From the NCBI GenBank assembly GCA_030867875.1, contig JAOWCC010000577.1, positions 154,310,344 through 154,374,343 of the forward strand: a stretch of 64,000 nt of DNA. The letters run 5' to 3'. The stretch comes from Actinernus sp. WN-2022. Its lineage: Eukaryota > Cnidaria > Anthozoa > Actiniaria > Actinernidae. The notes under the pieces are model-generated. The model was not told the DNA's origin, ran no database searches, and saw only the letters and a list, made by a program, of their open reading frames with translations. The position numbers and the translations under genes are program-made. Below are positions 55,545 through 64,000 of the stretch, one piece after another. Numbering within the stretch: position 1 is the stretch's first letter; each line of letters opens with the position of its first letter.

Positions 55545-56250
55545 CTTCCCTATCCTGGCCTATCCTATGCTTCCCTATCCTTGCCTATCCTATGCTTTCC
55601 TATCCTTGCCTATCCTATGCTTTCCTATCCTTGCCTATCCTATGCTTTCCTATCCTTGCCTATCCTAAGCATTCCTATCCTAAGCATTCCTATCCTTGCC
55701 TATCCTAAGCATTCCTATCCTAAGCATTCCTATCCTTGCCTATCCTAAGCATTCCTATCCTTGCCTATCCTAAGCATTCCTATCCTAAGCATTCCTATCC
55801 TTGCCTATCCTAAGCATTCCTATCCTTGCCTATCCTATGCTTTCCTATCCTTGCCTATCCTATGCTTTCCTATCCTTGCCTATCCTATCCTTGCCTATCC
55901 TATGCTTGCCTATCCTTGCCTATCCTATCCTTGCCTATCCTATCCTTGCCTATCCTTGTCTAATGCTTTCCTATCCTTGTCTAATGCTTTCCTATCCTTG
56001 TCTAATGCTTTCCTATCCTTGTCTAATGCTCCCCTATCCTTGTCTAATGCTCCCCTATCCTTGTCTAATGCTCCCCTATCCTTGACTAGGCTCCCCTATC
56101 CTTGACTAGGCTCCCCTATCCTTGTCTAGGCTTCCCTTTTCTTTGTCTAGGCTTCCCTTTTCTTTGTCTATGCTTCCCTATCCTTGTCTATCCTTGACTA
56201 TGCTTCCCTATCCTATACTTCCCTATCCTTGTCTATGCTTCCCTATCCTA
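55545..56250. repeat. cctatccttgc minisatellite array
   Basis: Units such as 'ccttgcctatcctatgcttt', 'cctaagcatt' and 'ccttgtctaatgct' change progressively along the array: 'gcattcctat', then 'gctttcctat', then 'gctcccctat', then 'ggcttccct'. This creates long Ser/Leu/Pro/Tyr false frames. The inverted sequence 'gggaagcatagacaagga' begins at 56,250, making a long hairpin. Confidence 0.9.
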
Positions 56251-56351
56251 GGGAAGCATAGGATAGGGAAGCATATTGAAGAATAGGGAAGCATATTGAA
56301 GAATAGGGAAGCATAGACAAGGATAGGGAAGCATAGACAAGGATAGGAAAC

Positions 56352-56836
56352 AAGGGCACCCAACAAGTACTTTTTGAAATTCGTTTGAAACCAGTTGTCT
56401 GCAGCTTATCTAGCCATTTTAAGGCGCGTACTATGTCTTTTGATGTATTCTAGAAAGCTATTAGCTGTTCGGATTTTCTAGGTGGAAATCGCGTCAACCG
56501 AAAATACTACGGCAAAATATTCCCGGCCTACGAATTTGTTAGTAGTTTAGAACAGAAACAAGAATTTTCTAGCCCAAGTAACTTCATGTTGCAAAGTTTT
56601 GTGGAGGTACGAATTTTTTAGGGATTCTTTTTTCCTTTAGGCAATTCTTAGGGAATGAAAATGTGTTGTTCTGACTCTATTGATCAGACGAATTGGGACG
56701 TACACATATTTTAGAGGAAACCTTTTAGTCTCCCCGTTCTTCTATAATTTTCTAGGGATTGAAAACAAATTTTCTAGCCAGTATTTCAGAAAACAATTTT
56801 CTAGCTTTTTAACCGAAAACTTCGTTGGGTGCCCTT
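56352..56836. mobile_element. TIR element family copy 2 (aagggcaccca ends)
   Basis: Same ends and interior as 4,514-4,926. It has an extra segment (about 56,365-56,490) and lacks one present in copy 1 (about 4,840-4,885). Confidence 0.75.
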
Positions 56837-57373
56837 GAGGGAAGCATAGTCAAGGATAGGGAAGCATAGATAGGCAAGGATAGGAGCAAGGATAGGGAAG
56901 ACACTATGGTTCTCCAAATTTAGTGTTAGCTAGTACGTAGGAAGGAAATAATATAGTCAACGTATACAAACCAAGAAAGTAAGATGGTAGTGCTTGGGAC
57001 ATTACATTTAACGATATATGAAGTACGTACCTCATTTGTAGTTTTTACTGCTGGCGTTAGTGATTGTTGGATTATTCCTGGATTGTAATAAAGGCATAAA
57101 ATCTCGCTGATGTCCTACTTTCATTGAGCTGGTGGTTAGTACTAGCGAACTTGGCAGTCATCACCCCGTGACTGACGCTGGGAACGCAACAGTAAAAAGT
57201 CTGCGGAATTTGAGAAGAGCGGAGGTAAGGCGTACCTAATCCATAGTTAAGTTATCGCTGAGGAGAAAATGAGCCAGAGTGATATGGATTTAGAGCCTCA
57301 AGATGACCATACAGGCGAAGAGACGGGCCAACGAAAGCGTACTTTGTCATGAAAGGCCCTACAGAATACCGTT

Positions 57374-59236
57374 TTGGAATCACGCAATAGGGCGGATTGT
57401 TTACACAAACAGCTTCGCCTTATAATTAGTACAATACAGAGAAAAAATTGGGAATCAATTTCCGAAACGAAATTACACGACCTAGAGGTCAACACCGAAG
57501 AGTTTCGCATTACATTGCGTGGGTTGGTGGGGATGTACGATCAAGATAAGTACGGGGATTTTGGCGATGAGGCAATTCTATCATCAGAGAGCCTTACTTT
57601 AAATGATGCCTACATGCTTATCAAGAAAATAAAGACTAGACAATCTGACAAATTGTCAGAGACATTATCGAGTAAATATCGTCACTCGCGCCGCAGCTCC
57701 ACTAGATTACGCGCTCTCGCGGAAGCCACAGCGGCCAGAGAAAATGCCGAGTATGAGCGGGTTATCGCTGAAAAACAACTCGAGCGCAAACAAGAAGAAG
57801 TGGAAGAGGACAGGTACCGCGAACAGGAGCGCGCAGAACACGAAAAAGAGATGGCGATTCTAACCGCTGATGGGAAAGCCGCGGTGAAACTTAGGCCGAT
57901 CGACCGGGCGCCGGATTTGGGAGGAGGAAAAGGCCGAGAAAATAGAAATCCCCGAGGTACCTAAGGCGCGCAGTGAAGAGCGAACGAATGAGTGGGTTCA
58001 GTCAACTCCCTTGCCGGAAGTTGCCTTCGCCGCAAGCGACATTCCAAAAACCTACTGTGACCGCCCCCCTCGAGCGTCTGAAAGCCCGCCTACCAACTTA
58101 GTACCTTATAAAGCTACTCCGCAGGGGAACTTAGACCGAAAACCACAACGCGCATTTGGTCAGCTAATCTCATCAACACCTATTAGAGACATCCGGGAGC
58201 CAGCTGATCGAAACGCTGACGTTAGCTAACCAACAGATAGTAGCTGGTCTAGCGAAGCAGAACTTACCCAAGTGTCACCCGGACACGTGTAGTGGAGACC
58301 CAACGCTCTTCCACCCGTGGAAAGCAGCTTTCAAAGCCATGATTAGCGATGCAGACGTGTCGCCGGAGCAAGAAATTTATTATCTGCGCAAATTCACTAG
58401 CTGAGACGTACAAGGAGTAGTTGACAACTATCGGAGAAGACAACGCGATCCGGTTGGTCTTTTGCGTTCACTATGGGGGGAGTTAGAGAGACGATTTGGT
58501 AGGTGCACCAATAATCACGAACACCTTGCTCGAACGTCTGCAACAAACTGCGTTATTTAATAAGAGTGATAATTCGAAATTGCAGGAGTTCGCTGATCTC
58601 TGCGCAGATGTTGAGAGCCAGATTTCTGGTCTTTCGGGCCTCGCGTACCTCAATTTCCCTAACGCAATCCAGCCAATAGCAGAAAGCTTCCTGCATCGCT
58701 GCGCGGAAAATGAGAAAGACAAGTTGCAAAGTACGCGGATAGAAACGCAGACGCCTATCCCAGCTTTAAGAACTTTTCAGGAGTTATCCAGGAGCAGGCT
58801 AGGATAAAGAACAATCCTAACATTTTAGCGGGAAAAGGGGCAGCTAACCCCGCCCCCAGTCCCTCGACTAGTGATCTGCGCAGGCCAGCAAATAGGAGGG
58901 GATTTTAAGACCAGCACCGCAGACGACAGAAAATCAGACTCGCGGCCGGAGGAAGGAGAGAGTAAGGAAAACGAGACGAAGCGCTGCCCGTTTCATGAGC
59001 GAGACGGGCACGATTTGACAGAATGTAAAGCCTTTAACGCTAAGCCCCTCGACGAAAAGACGGAATGGATAAAGATGGCTGGCCTGTTTCCGCTGCCTGT
59101 CCGAGCGGCACGTAGCCAAGGACTGCGAACACAAGGTAAAGTGCGGTATTTGCGGGGACGAGCGTCACACATCCCTGCTCCACAAGGACAAAACCGCAAA
59201 GGACCACGAGGAGAAAGTCAACACAAAATGCACAGC
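57374..59236 (+). pseudogene. BEL/Pao gag region (frameshifted)
   Basis: The first part (57,374-57,964) is a coiled coil rich in E, K, R and A (AEYERVIAEKQLERKQEEVE), typical of BEL gag N-termini. A second frame from about 58,200 encodes the DUF1759-like capsid region (GDPTLFHPWKAAFKAMI, EQEIYYLRKF), then from 58,496 in another frame LERLQQTALFNKSDNSKLQE. Zn-knuckle remnants (CPFHERDGHDLTEC; a Cys-rich stretch near 59,130) follow. At least three frame changes separate these, so no single protein is made. Confidence 0.75.
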
Positions 59237-59237
59237 G

Positions 59238-59740
59238 GTGTGCGATGAAAGCTCAGGCGGCTTATCGTGTAATAAAATAGTGTTAGTCGACGTGTTCAAT
59301 AAGGCAAGACCGAACTCGCCTTACCGTGTTTACGCTATAATTGACGAGCAGAGCAACGCGTCTCTGATTAGTATCGAGCTGGCAGACAAGTTGGGAGCGG
59401 CCGGCCCCAAGGACAAGTACTACTTGTCCACCTGCAGTCACGACAGGGAGGTCAAGTACGGACGCCGCGTGACGATTCTCTGCGTAAGACCTATAAACGG
59501 AACCGCGTCGGACTTACCAACGCTCATCGAGTGTGACAACATCCCACAAGACAATCAGAAAATCCCAATGCCGGAGGTCGCAAGCCGATTACGTCATCTG
59601 CAAGACAGCGAATGAGATACCACCATTCGATGAAAACGCCGACACCCACCTACTAATCGGCCGAGACGCACCGGAGTTACTCAAAGTAAGAGCCTTCAAG
59701 AACGGACCAGGGGGCGCCCCCTGAGCACAGAACCTCCTCC
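59238..59740 (+). pseudogene. BEL/Pao aspartic protease region
   Basis: Frame 59,238-59,615 has VYAIIDEQSNASLISIELAD, a retropepsin-like D-(E/T)-(Q/G)-S motif of the DUF1758 type, then NGTASDLPTLIECDNIP. A frameshift near 59,600 moves to another frame with HLLIGRDAPELLKV, a segment that normally follows in the same protein. Confidence 0.7.
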
Positions 59741-59902
59741 TAGGTTGGACAGTAGCAGGACAGGTGTGTCTTGACCTTCTCAATGGCCCCGTTCACATTC
59801 AAGCGCGCAGAACAAATGCGAAGGTGGATGACATCGAGACGCCCACCACGCCCTATCGCGTAGAGAAACCAGAAGGTACATCCTGCTTAACCATAAAATG
59901 AA

Positions 59903-61010
59903 ATGATCCCATGCAAAAACCACTTCAAAGTCACACAGAGATTTACCGAACGCAATAGAGTAAACAACGATATCTTCTACTCAACCGCCGATGACAACGA
60001 AGTCGGCAAGTCACTTGACGACCGCAAGTTTCTAGAGATTATGAAGAAAGGCATTCGGAAGAATGAAAACGGCAACTGGGAAATGCCCCTGCCATATCGC
60101 CAGCACAATACGGTCATGCCTAACAACCGGAGCCAAGCTATTAGCCGACTCAACGGCGTACTAAAGACCTCGAGCGGAAACCGCAGATGGAGAGACTACT
60201 TCGAATTTAATATGAGTAAGGTCATCGAGAAGGGTTACGCTTCGCCAATTCCACCCGCAGAGATTGAAGCGCAGTCTGGCCATACCTGGTACCTGCCACA
60301 TTTTGGGGTGTATCACCCTCTGCCGAGTTTGAAGGCGTTTCGTTGAACAAGGTGCTGCTTCCAGGCCTTGATCTCATGAACAGTTTGCTCGGTGTTTTGA
60401 TTTGTTTCCGTAGAGAGAGAGTGGCTGTCATGAGTAACGTGGGACTAATGTTCCATTCTTTCCATGTTGAACCCAACCACAGGCATTTCCTGCGCTTTCT
60501 GTGGTTCGAAGACAACAACCCCGACAAGCAAGTGATCGAGTATCACATGAACGTACACTTGTTTGGGAACGGCCCCAGCCCAGCCGTGGCCACCTATGGG
60601 CTTAGAAAGACAGTAGATCACGGCGAGGAGAGATGTGGAGAAGAAGTCAAGAATTTCATCCATCGTAACTTTTATGTGGACGACGGTCTAGCCTCTCTTC
60701 CCACAGCTGCAGAAGCCATCGACCTTGTAACCAATGCTCAAGCCGTGCTCGCTACTTGTAATCTACGACTTCACAAGGTCGTATCTAATTCCATCGAGGT
60801 TATGGAAGCCTTTCCAACGGCCGACAGAGCGAAGGATGTCCGCGACCTAGACTTTCGCCACGACAGCCTTCCCGCCCAGCGGTCGCTTGGAGTGTACTGG
60901 GATCTGAGACTGATGCGTTCACCTTCCGGGTTTCGTTACCAGAGAAGCCACTCACCAGAAGAGGAGTTCTGTCCACGGTCAACTCGGTGTACGACCCCCT
61001 GGGATTAGCA
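59903..61010 (+). pseudogene. BEL/Pao reverse transcriptase (inactive)
   Basis: Frame one (59,903-60,346) holds the N-terminal fingers (KGIRKNENGNWEMPLPYRQH, RWRDYFEFNMSKVIEKGYA). A frameshift near 60,320 leads to the palm (60,343-61,008): DLMNSLLGVLICFRRE, MFHSFHV and the FYVDDGLASL catalytic box. Where the family has A-D-V before the xMFHxF motif, this copy has S-N-V, so the first catalytic Asp is lost. The thumb (QRSLGVYWDL) follows before another break. Confidence 0.8.
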
Positions 61011-61093
61011 GCCCTAGTGATGCTATAGGGGAGAAAATTGCTGCAACAGCTGATGACCATGGGTAAGCAAACAAGCGAAAACACCCCTCTAGG

Positions 61094-61567
61094 GTGGGAC
61101 GATCCCCTACCGGAGAAACTGACGCACCGATGGCAATGCTGGAGGAGCTCCTTGAAAGACTTTCTGTACCGAGATGTTACCGGCCACAAGAGTTTGGCAC
61201 GATTGTAAGAGCAGAGCTGCACGCGTTCTCCGACGCAAGCCAAGACGCTATCGCCACAGCGGTATATCTTAGTCTGCGAAACGACAGAAACGTAACGAGC
61301 GTGTCCTTTGTATACGGTCAAAAGTTAAAGTGGCTCCGGTGCATCCCACGACTAGAACTGTGCGGCGCCGTGTTGGCAACACAAGCTGCGCATAAGGTGC
61401 TGAAGGAAATTGATATGGAGATGACTGAAGTAGCCTACTACACCGACTCGAATGTGGTATTAGGATACATAACGAACGAGAGTCGACGGTTTTATGTGTA
61501 CGTTGCGAATGGAGTGCAACTGATATGCAGTCTATCAACACCAGACCAGTGGAGACGTAGAGAGTGA
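61094..61567 (+). pseudogene. BEL/Pao RNase H region
   Basis: Reads RAELHAFSDASQDAIATAVY, IPRLELCGAVLATQ and VAYYTDSNVVLGYI: the D, E and D acidic residues of RNase H in order. It stops at 61,567. 61,630-61,900 contains non-conserved, frame-broken linker. Confidence 0.75.
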
Positions 61568-62111
61568 GCGGAACTCCGCTGACCTAGCCACGCGCGGTAC
61601 TCATCCCTCCAAGCTGATGGAGTCAGACTGGCTACAGGATCCCCTTGCCAACGAAGATTGGCTCGCTGAGTGAAAATGACCCGGAGCTGCGAAAAGAGGT
61701 CGCCACCTGCAAGATCAAGCTCGTCAATGAAAGACCGAGAGGACTTGGAGCAGACAGGTTCTTGCGTTTTTCAAGCCTCACATCTCTTAAGCGTGCTATC
61801 GCGAACCTAATCGTAAAGACAAAAGAGTTCAAGTGCAAGCGAAACCCGCAAGACCCAACGCAAGCAAAAGTCACCAGAACCATCTAGTAAGTTGCGACTC
61901 CCCACAGCGGAGGAACTCAAGTAAGCCAAGACTGTCATTATTCGAGCAGTCCAGGAGGATACCATCATCAATGACCTCAATACTATTGCAAACGCTATCG
62001 GAGCCGAACAGGAGCAAGACGAGCGCACGCATGAGCGCAAGAGAAAGAAGATCCCGAGGAAATCAGATCTGAGTCGCCTAGATCCGTTCATCGATAACGA
62101 CGGCATTCTTC

Positions 62112-63111
62112 GTGTTGGAGGTCAATTGCGACGCGCTGATCTTGAGTATGGTGAAGAAACACCCCATCCTATTGCCGAGGAGGTACCACGTTTCACGACT
62201 GGTAGTCAACCACTATCATCAGAAAGTCCACCATCAAGGGAGGCAAATCACACACGGCGCAATCCGCCAAGCCGGGTTCTGGCTCATCGGTGGCCACAGC
62301 ACTGTCAGCAAAGAGCTGTTCTCCTGTGTGGCCTGTAGGAAGTTAAGAGGGCGTCCGTTAGAGCAGCGCATGGCTGATCTCCCAGCAGACCGAATGGAGA
62401 TTGCCCCTGCCCCTGCCCCTGCCCCTGCCCCTGCCCCTGCCCCTGCCCCTGCCCCTGCCCATTCACGAACGTCGGATTTGACGTATTTGGGCCTTGGATC
62501 ATCCAGACCCGCAAGATGAGAGGCGGAGCCGCAAACTCCAAAGCTGGGGACTTGTGTTCACCTGTCTTGTCAGCAGAGCGATACATATTGAAGTATTAGA
62601 GGCCATGGACGCCAGTGCGTTAATTTGCGCACTACGCCGCTTCTTTGCGTTGCGCGGTCCGGCAGCTATATTAAGGTGTGATCGTGGCACCAACTTCGTG
62701 GGAGGAAAGACGGAGTTGAACGAAGCGCTCAAGGAGCTAGACAAGGAGAAAATCGAGAAGTTCGTCACAGAACAGGGGTGTGAATGGAAGTTCAATCCAC
62801 CTCACGCTTCGCACTTTGGAGGCGTCTGGGAAAGGCAGATTTCAACCATTCGCCGAGTATTAGATGTTCGCAGAGCTGGGCAGAGAACAGTTGACGCACG
62901 AGCTTCTCGTGATATTGATGGCCGAAGTAACTGCAATCGTCAATGCGAGACCAATCGCCGCACTTCCCTCAGACACAGACGACTAATTACCTCTTTCCCC
63001 CTCCATGTTGTTGACAATGAAGACACGCCCACTGGGACCCGCTCCTGGCCACTTCATCTCAACCGATCTCTAGGCGCGTCGCCGCTGGAGGCGAGTGCAG
63101 TACCTCGCTGA
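62112..63111 (+). pseudogene. BEL/Pao integrase, split by a hexanucleotide expansion
   Basis: The HHCC zinc module is visible (VNHYHQKVHHQGRQITHGAI ... FSCVACRKLRG). A (gcccct)n tract (62,403-62,460) then inserts Pro-Ala repeats and the frame shifts, so the first catalytic Asp region lies in another frame near 62,475. From 62,494: LVFTCLVSRAIHIEVL, ILRCDRGTNFVGG (second Asp) and HFGGVWERQI (Glu) of the D,D-35-E triad. The last part shifts again after 62,870. Confidence 0.78.
62403..62460 (+). repeat. (gcccct)n hexanucleotide tract, about 10 units
   Basis: A perfect run that reads Pro-Ala on the plus strand and Gly-Gln on the minus strand. Confidence 0.9.
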
Positions 63112-63385
63112 TCAGTTCTGGACCAGATGGAGACATGAGTACCTGCAGAACCTACAGATTAGACAGAAGTGGAGCGAAGGGAAGAGAGACCTCATAGAAG
63201 GAGATATAGTGTTAGTCCGGGAGGAAAGCGAGCATCGCAACATGTGGCCCATGGGACGAGTGACGGAAGCCATTAGGAGTGAAGATGGCAAAGTGAGGAA
63301 GGCCAACATCGCGGTCCTCAAGGACGGCAAGAGGACAGTTATGATGCGCCCAATCAAGGAGCTCGTCTTGCTGGTACCTACTTAG
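63095..63385 (+). pseudogene. BEL/Pao C-terminal DUF5641-like domain
   Basis: Reads QYLADQFWTRWRHEYLQNLQ, GDIVLVREESEHRNMWPMGR and VMMRPIKELVLL. The 'fW.rW..eYl..L ... vl.....p...W..grv' pattern is the usual end of BEL/Pao polyproteins. This stretch is open, but its start is joined to the integrase by a frameshift. Confidence 0.78.
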
Positions 63386-63456
63386 TGACGATCCCCACGC
63401 GAGGAGAAGTCCAAAGTGGTAGCAAGGATGGCAGTTCATCCTTGGGTGAGGAGTGC

Positions 63457-63600
63457 TGTGATGTCGAGGTTTAGATAGAGACTGATTGTTCTGTTAGTCT
63501 ATTGTGAGTTATGATCTGTTTGCTCATTTATTAAATAAAATGTTAATTTATTTCACTGAACGCTTCTGTATTTAATTCCGAGCACAACATTTAATTCCGG
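63457..63600 (+). repeat. 3' LTR, truncated
   Basis: 'tgtgatgtcgaggtttagat' repeats the start of the 5' LTR. Similarity ends near 63,525, where 'attaaataaaatg' begins an unrelated AT-rich stretch. Confidence 0.6.
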
Positions 63601-63800
63601 CATGTCGTTTTACGGCCCTTCTGATAAGGGCTGACCTCTGAAAAGCCCTGATTATATTCGAAATGCCCTAATGATTAGGTGTTTGACAAGCCACATGTGG
63701 TCACCAGCCCTAATGATTAGGGGATAGCCTGTAAAAGCCCTTAGCATCAGTGGTTTTAATGCAAAAACCCTAATGGTAAGGTCCTTTTAACACATACCTG
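63595..63800. repeat. Irregular repeats of a ccctaatgattagg palindrome
   Basis: Variants of ccct-N-atNat-agg recur about five times: 'cccttctgataaggg', 'ccctgattatat', 'ccctaatgattagg' twice, 'cccttagcatcag' and 'ccctaatggtaagg', spaced about 30-50 bp, often after 'aaag'. From 63,800 to the end nothing is recognised. Confidence 0.55.
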
Positions 63801-64000
63801 AACTGAAAGCGTTGACAGATTTCTAAACATGAGAGCTTTTAACCTAAAATATATGACGAGGAAATCGCTATTCCATCACTCACACTGATACCATAAAAAA
63901 GAAATATCACTTGCGTATGGAACAGAATCGTATTAATAAAACGCATAAAAAAGCATCCACACGTTGTCAGTGGTGGTCACTTACCTTGCATGTACTTCGC

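Larger units (their letters stand above)
55450..57026. mobile_element. Foldback element in the LTR with minisatellite core
   Basis: Arms of about 110 bp: 'gtacttcacatatcgttaaa ... ggagaaccatagtgtcttcc' on the left and complement on the right (56,897-57,026). Between them are the cctatcc array (55,545-56,250), its inverted version (56,250-56,345; 56,838-56,905) and a TIR element copy (56,352-56,836). Confidence 0.8.
55088..57130 (+). repeat. 5' LTR and leader, with internal insertion
   Basis: Begins TG at 55,088 and matches the 3' copy through 'attatgatctgttt'-type sequence to about 55,180 with a 16-bp indel. Its original 3' edge is unclear; 'aataaagg' at 57,088 may be the polyadenylation signal. 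The foldback at 55,450-57,026 accounts for most of its length. Confidence 0.55.
55088..63600 (+). mobile_element. Degenerate BEL/Pao LTR retrotransposon
   Basis: The order gag, protease, reverse transcriptase, RNase H, integrase, and C-terminal domain on the plus strand is the BEL/Pao plan. LTR starts 'tgtgatgtcgaggtttagat' occur at 55,088 and 63,457. Frameshifts and stops break every domain, and one catalytic residue of the reverse transcriptase is changed, so the copy is dead. The 5' LTR carries a large later insertion (55,450-57,026). The 3' LTR matches only about 75 bp before diverging, so it is truncated or replaced. Confidence 0.85.

Noticed and set aside
55761..56105. Open frames rich in Ser, Leu, Pro and Tyr
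   Set aside because: Produced by the cctatcc minisatellite, with no start context or conserved feature.
62112..62519. A Pro-Ala-rich open frame and its Gly-Gln antisense
   Set aside because: The repeat is a hexanucleotide expansion in a dead integrase, not a secreted or structural protein.

Overview
The window is eukaryotic DNA, almost certainly from a cnidarian and most likely a stony coral. It is AT-rich and has short exons with GT-AG introns, dense miniature inverted-repeat elements (MITEs), tRNA-derived SINEs and a BEL/Pao retrotransposon. There are no bacterial operons, and most open frames are chance or repeat-derived.

The main host gene is a plus-strand MALT1-type paracaspase. I assemble it from 11 phase-compatible exons between 9,765 and 42,674 (predicted 514 residues): an N-terminal death-domain exon, a 36-nt microexon, six exons carrying the caspase-like fold (His202 in AGHG and Cys251 in DSCR), and three exons reaching a C-terminal Ig-like region. 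The death-domain exon joins the paracaspase exons in frame with no visible Ig1-Ig2 exons between them. One intron uses a GC donor. A second host gene is represented by the last exon of a METTL7/TMT1-like methyltransferase on the minus strand (53,456-53,685); its 5' exons are not visible and may lie beyond a retrotransposon that starts about 1.4 kb upstream.

The rest is mostly layered mobile DNA. Layout: 1-9,700 intergenic repeats, including a 282-bp exact tandem duplication, a 2.4-kb palindrome interrupted by a satellite-bearing insertion with a 6-bp target duplication, and relics of Harbinger and Penelope-like elements. 9,765-42,674 paracaspase gene; its seventh intron holds a 6.7-kb TTAA-flanked element, itself invaded by a 5.1-kb long-TIR element with a 10-bp target duplication that carries a protein-kinase N-lobe fragment. 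The eighth and ninth introns hold a 44-bp minisatellite with a 440-bp higher-order period, and a 26-copy 17-bp array. 42,700-53,400 MITEs, SINEs and nested TIR elements. 53,456-53,685 methyltransferase exon. 55,088 to about 63,600 a decayed BEL/Pao element whose 5' LTR is swollen by a foldback/minisatellite insertion.

Exon boundaries come from splice signals, reading-phase agreement and protein-family resemblance read by eye. Superfamily names for MITEs rest on termini and target-site duplications only.
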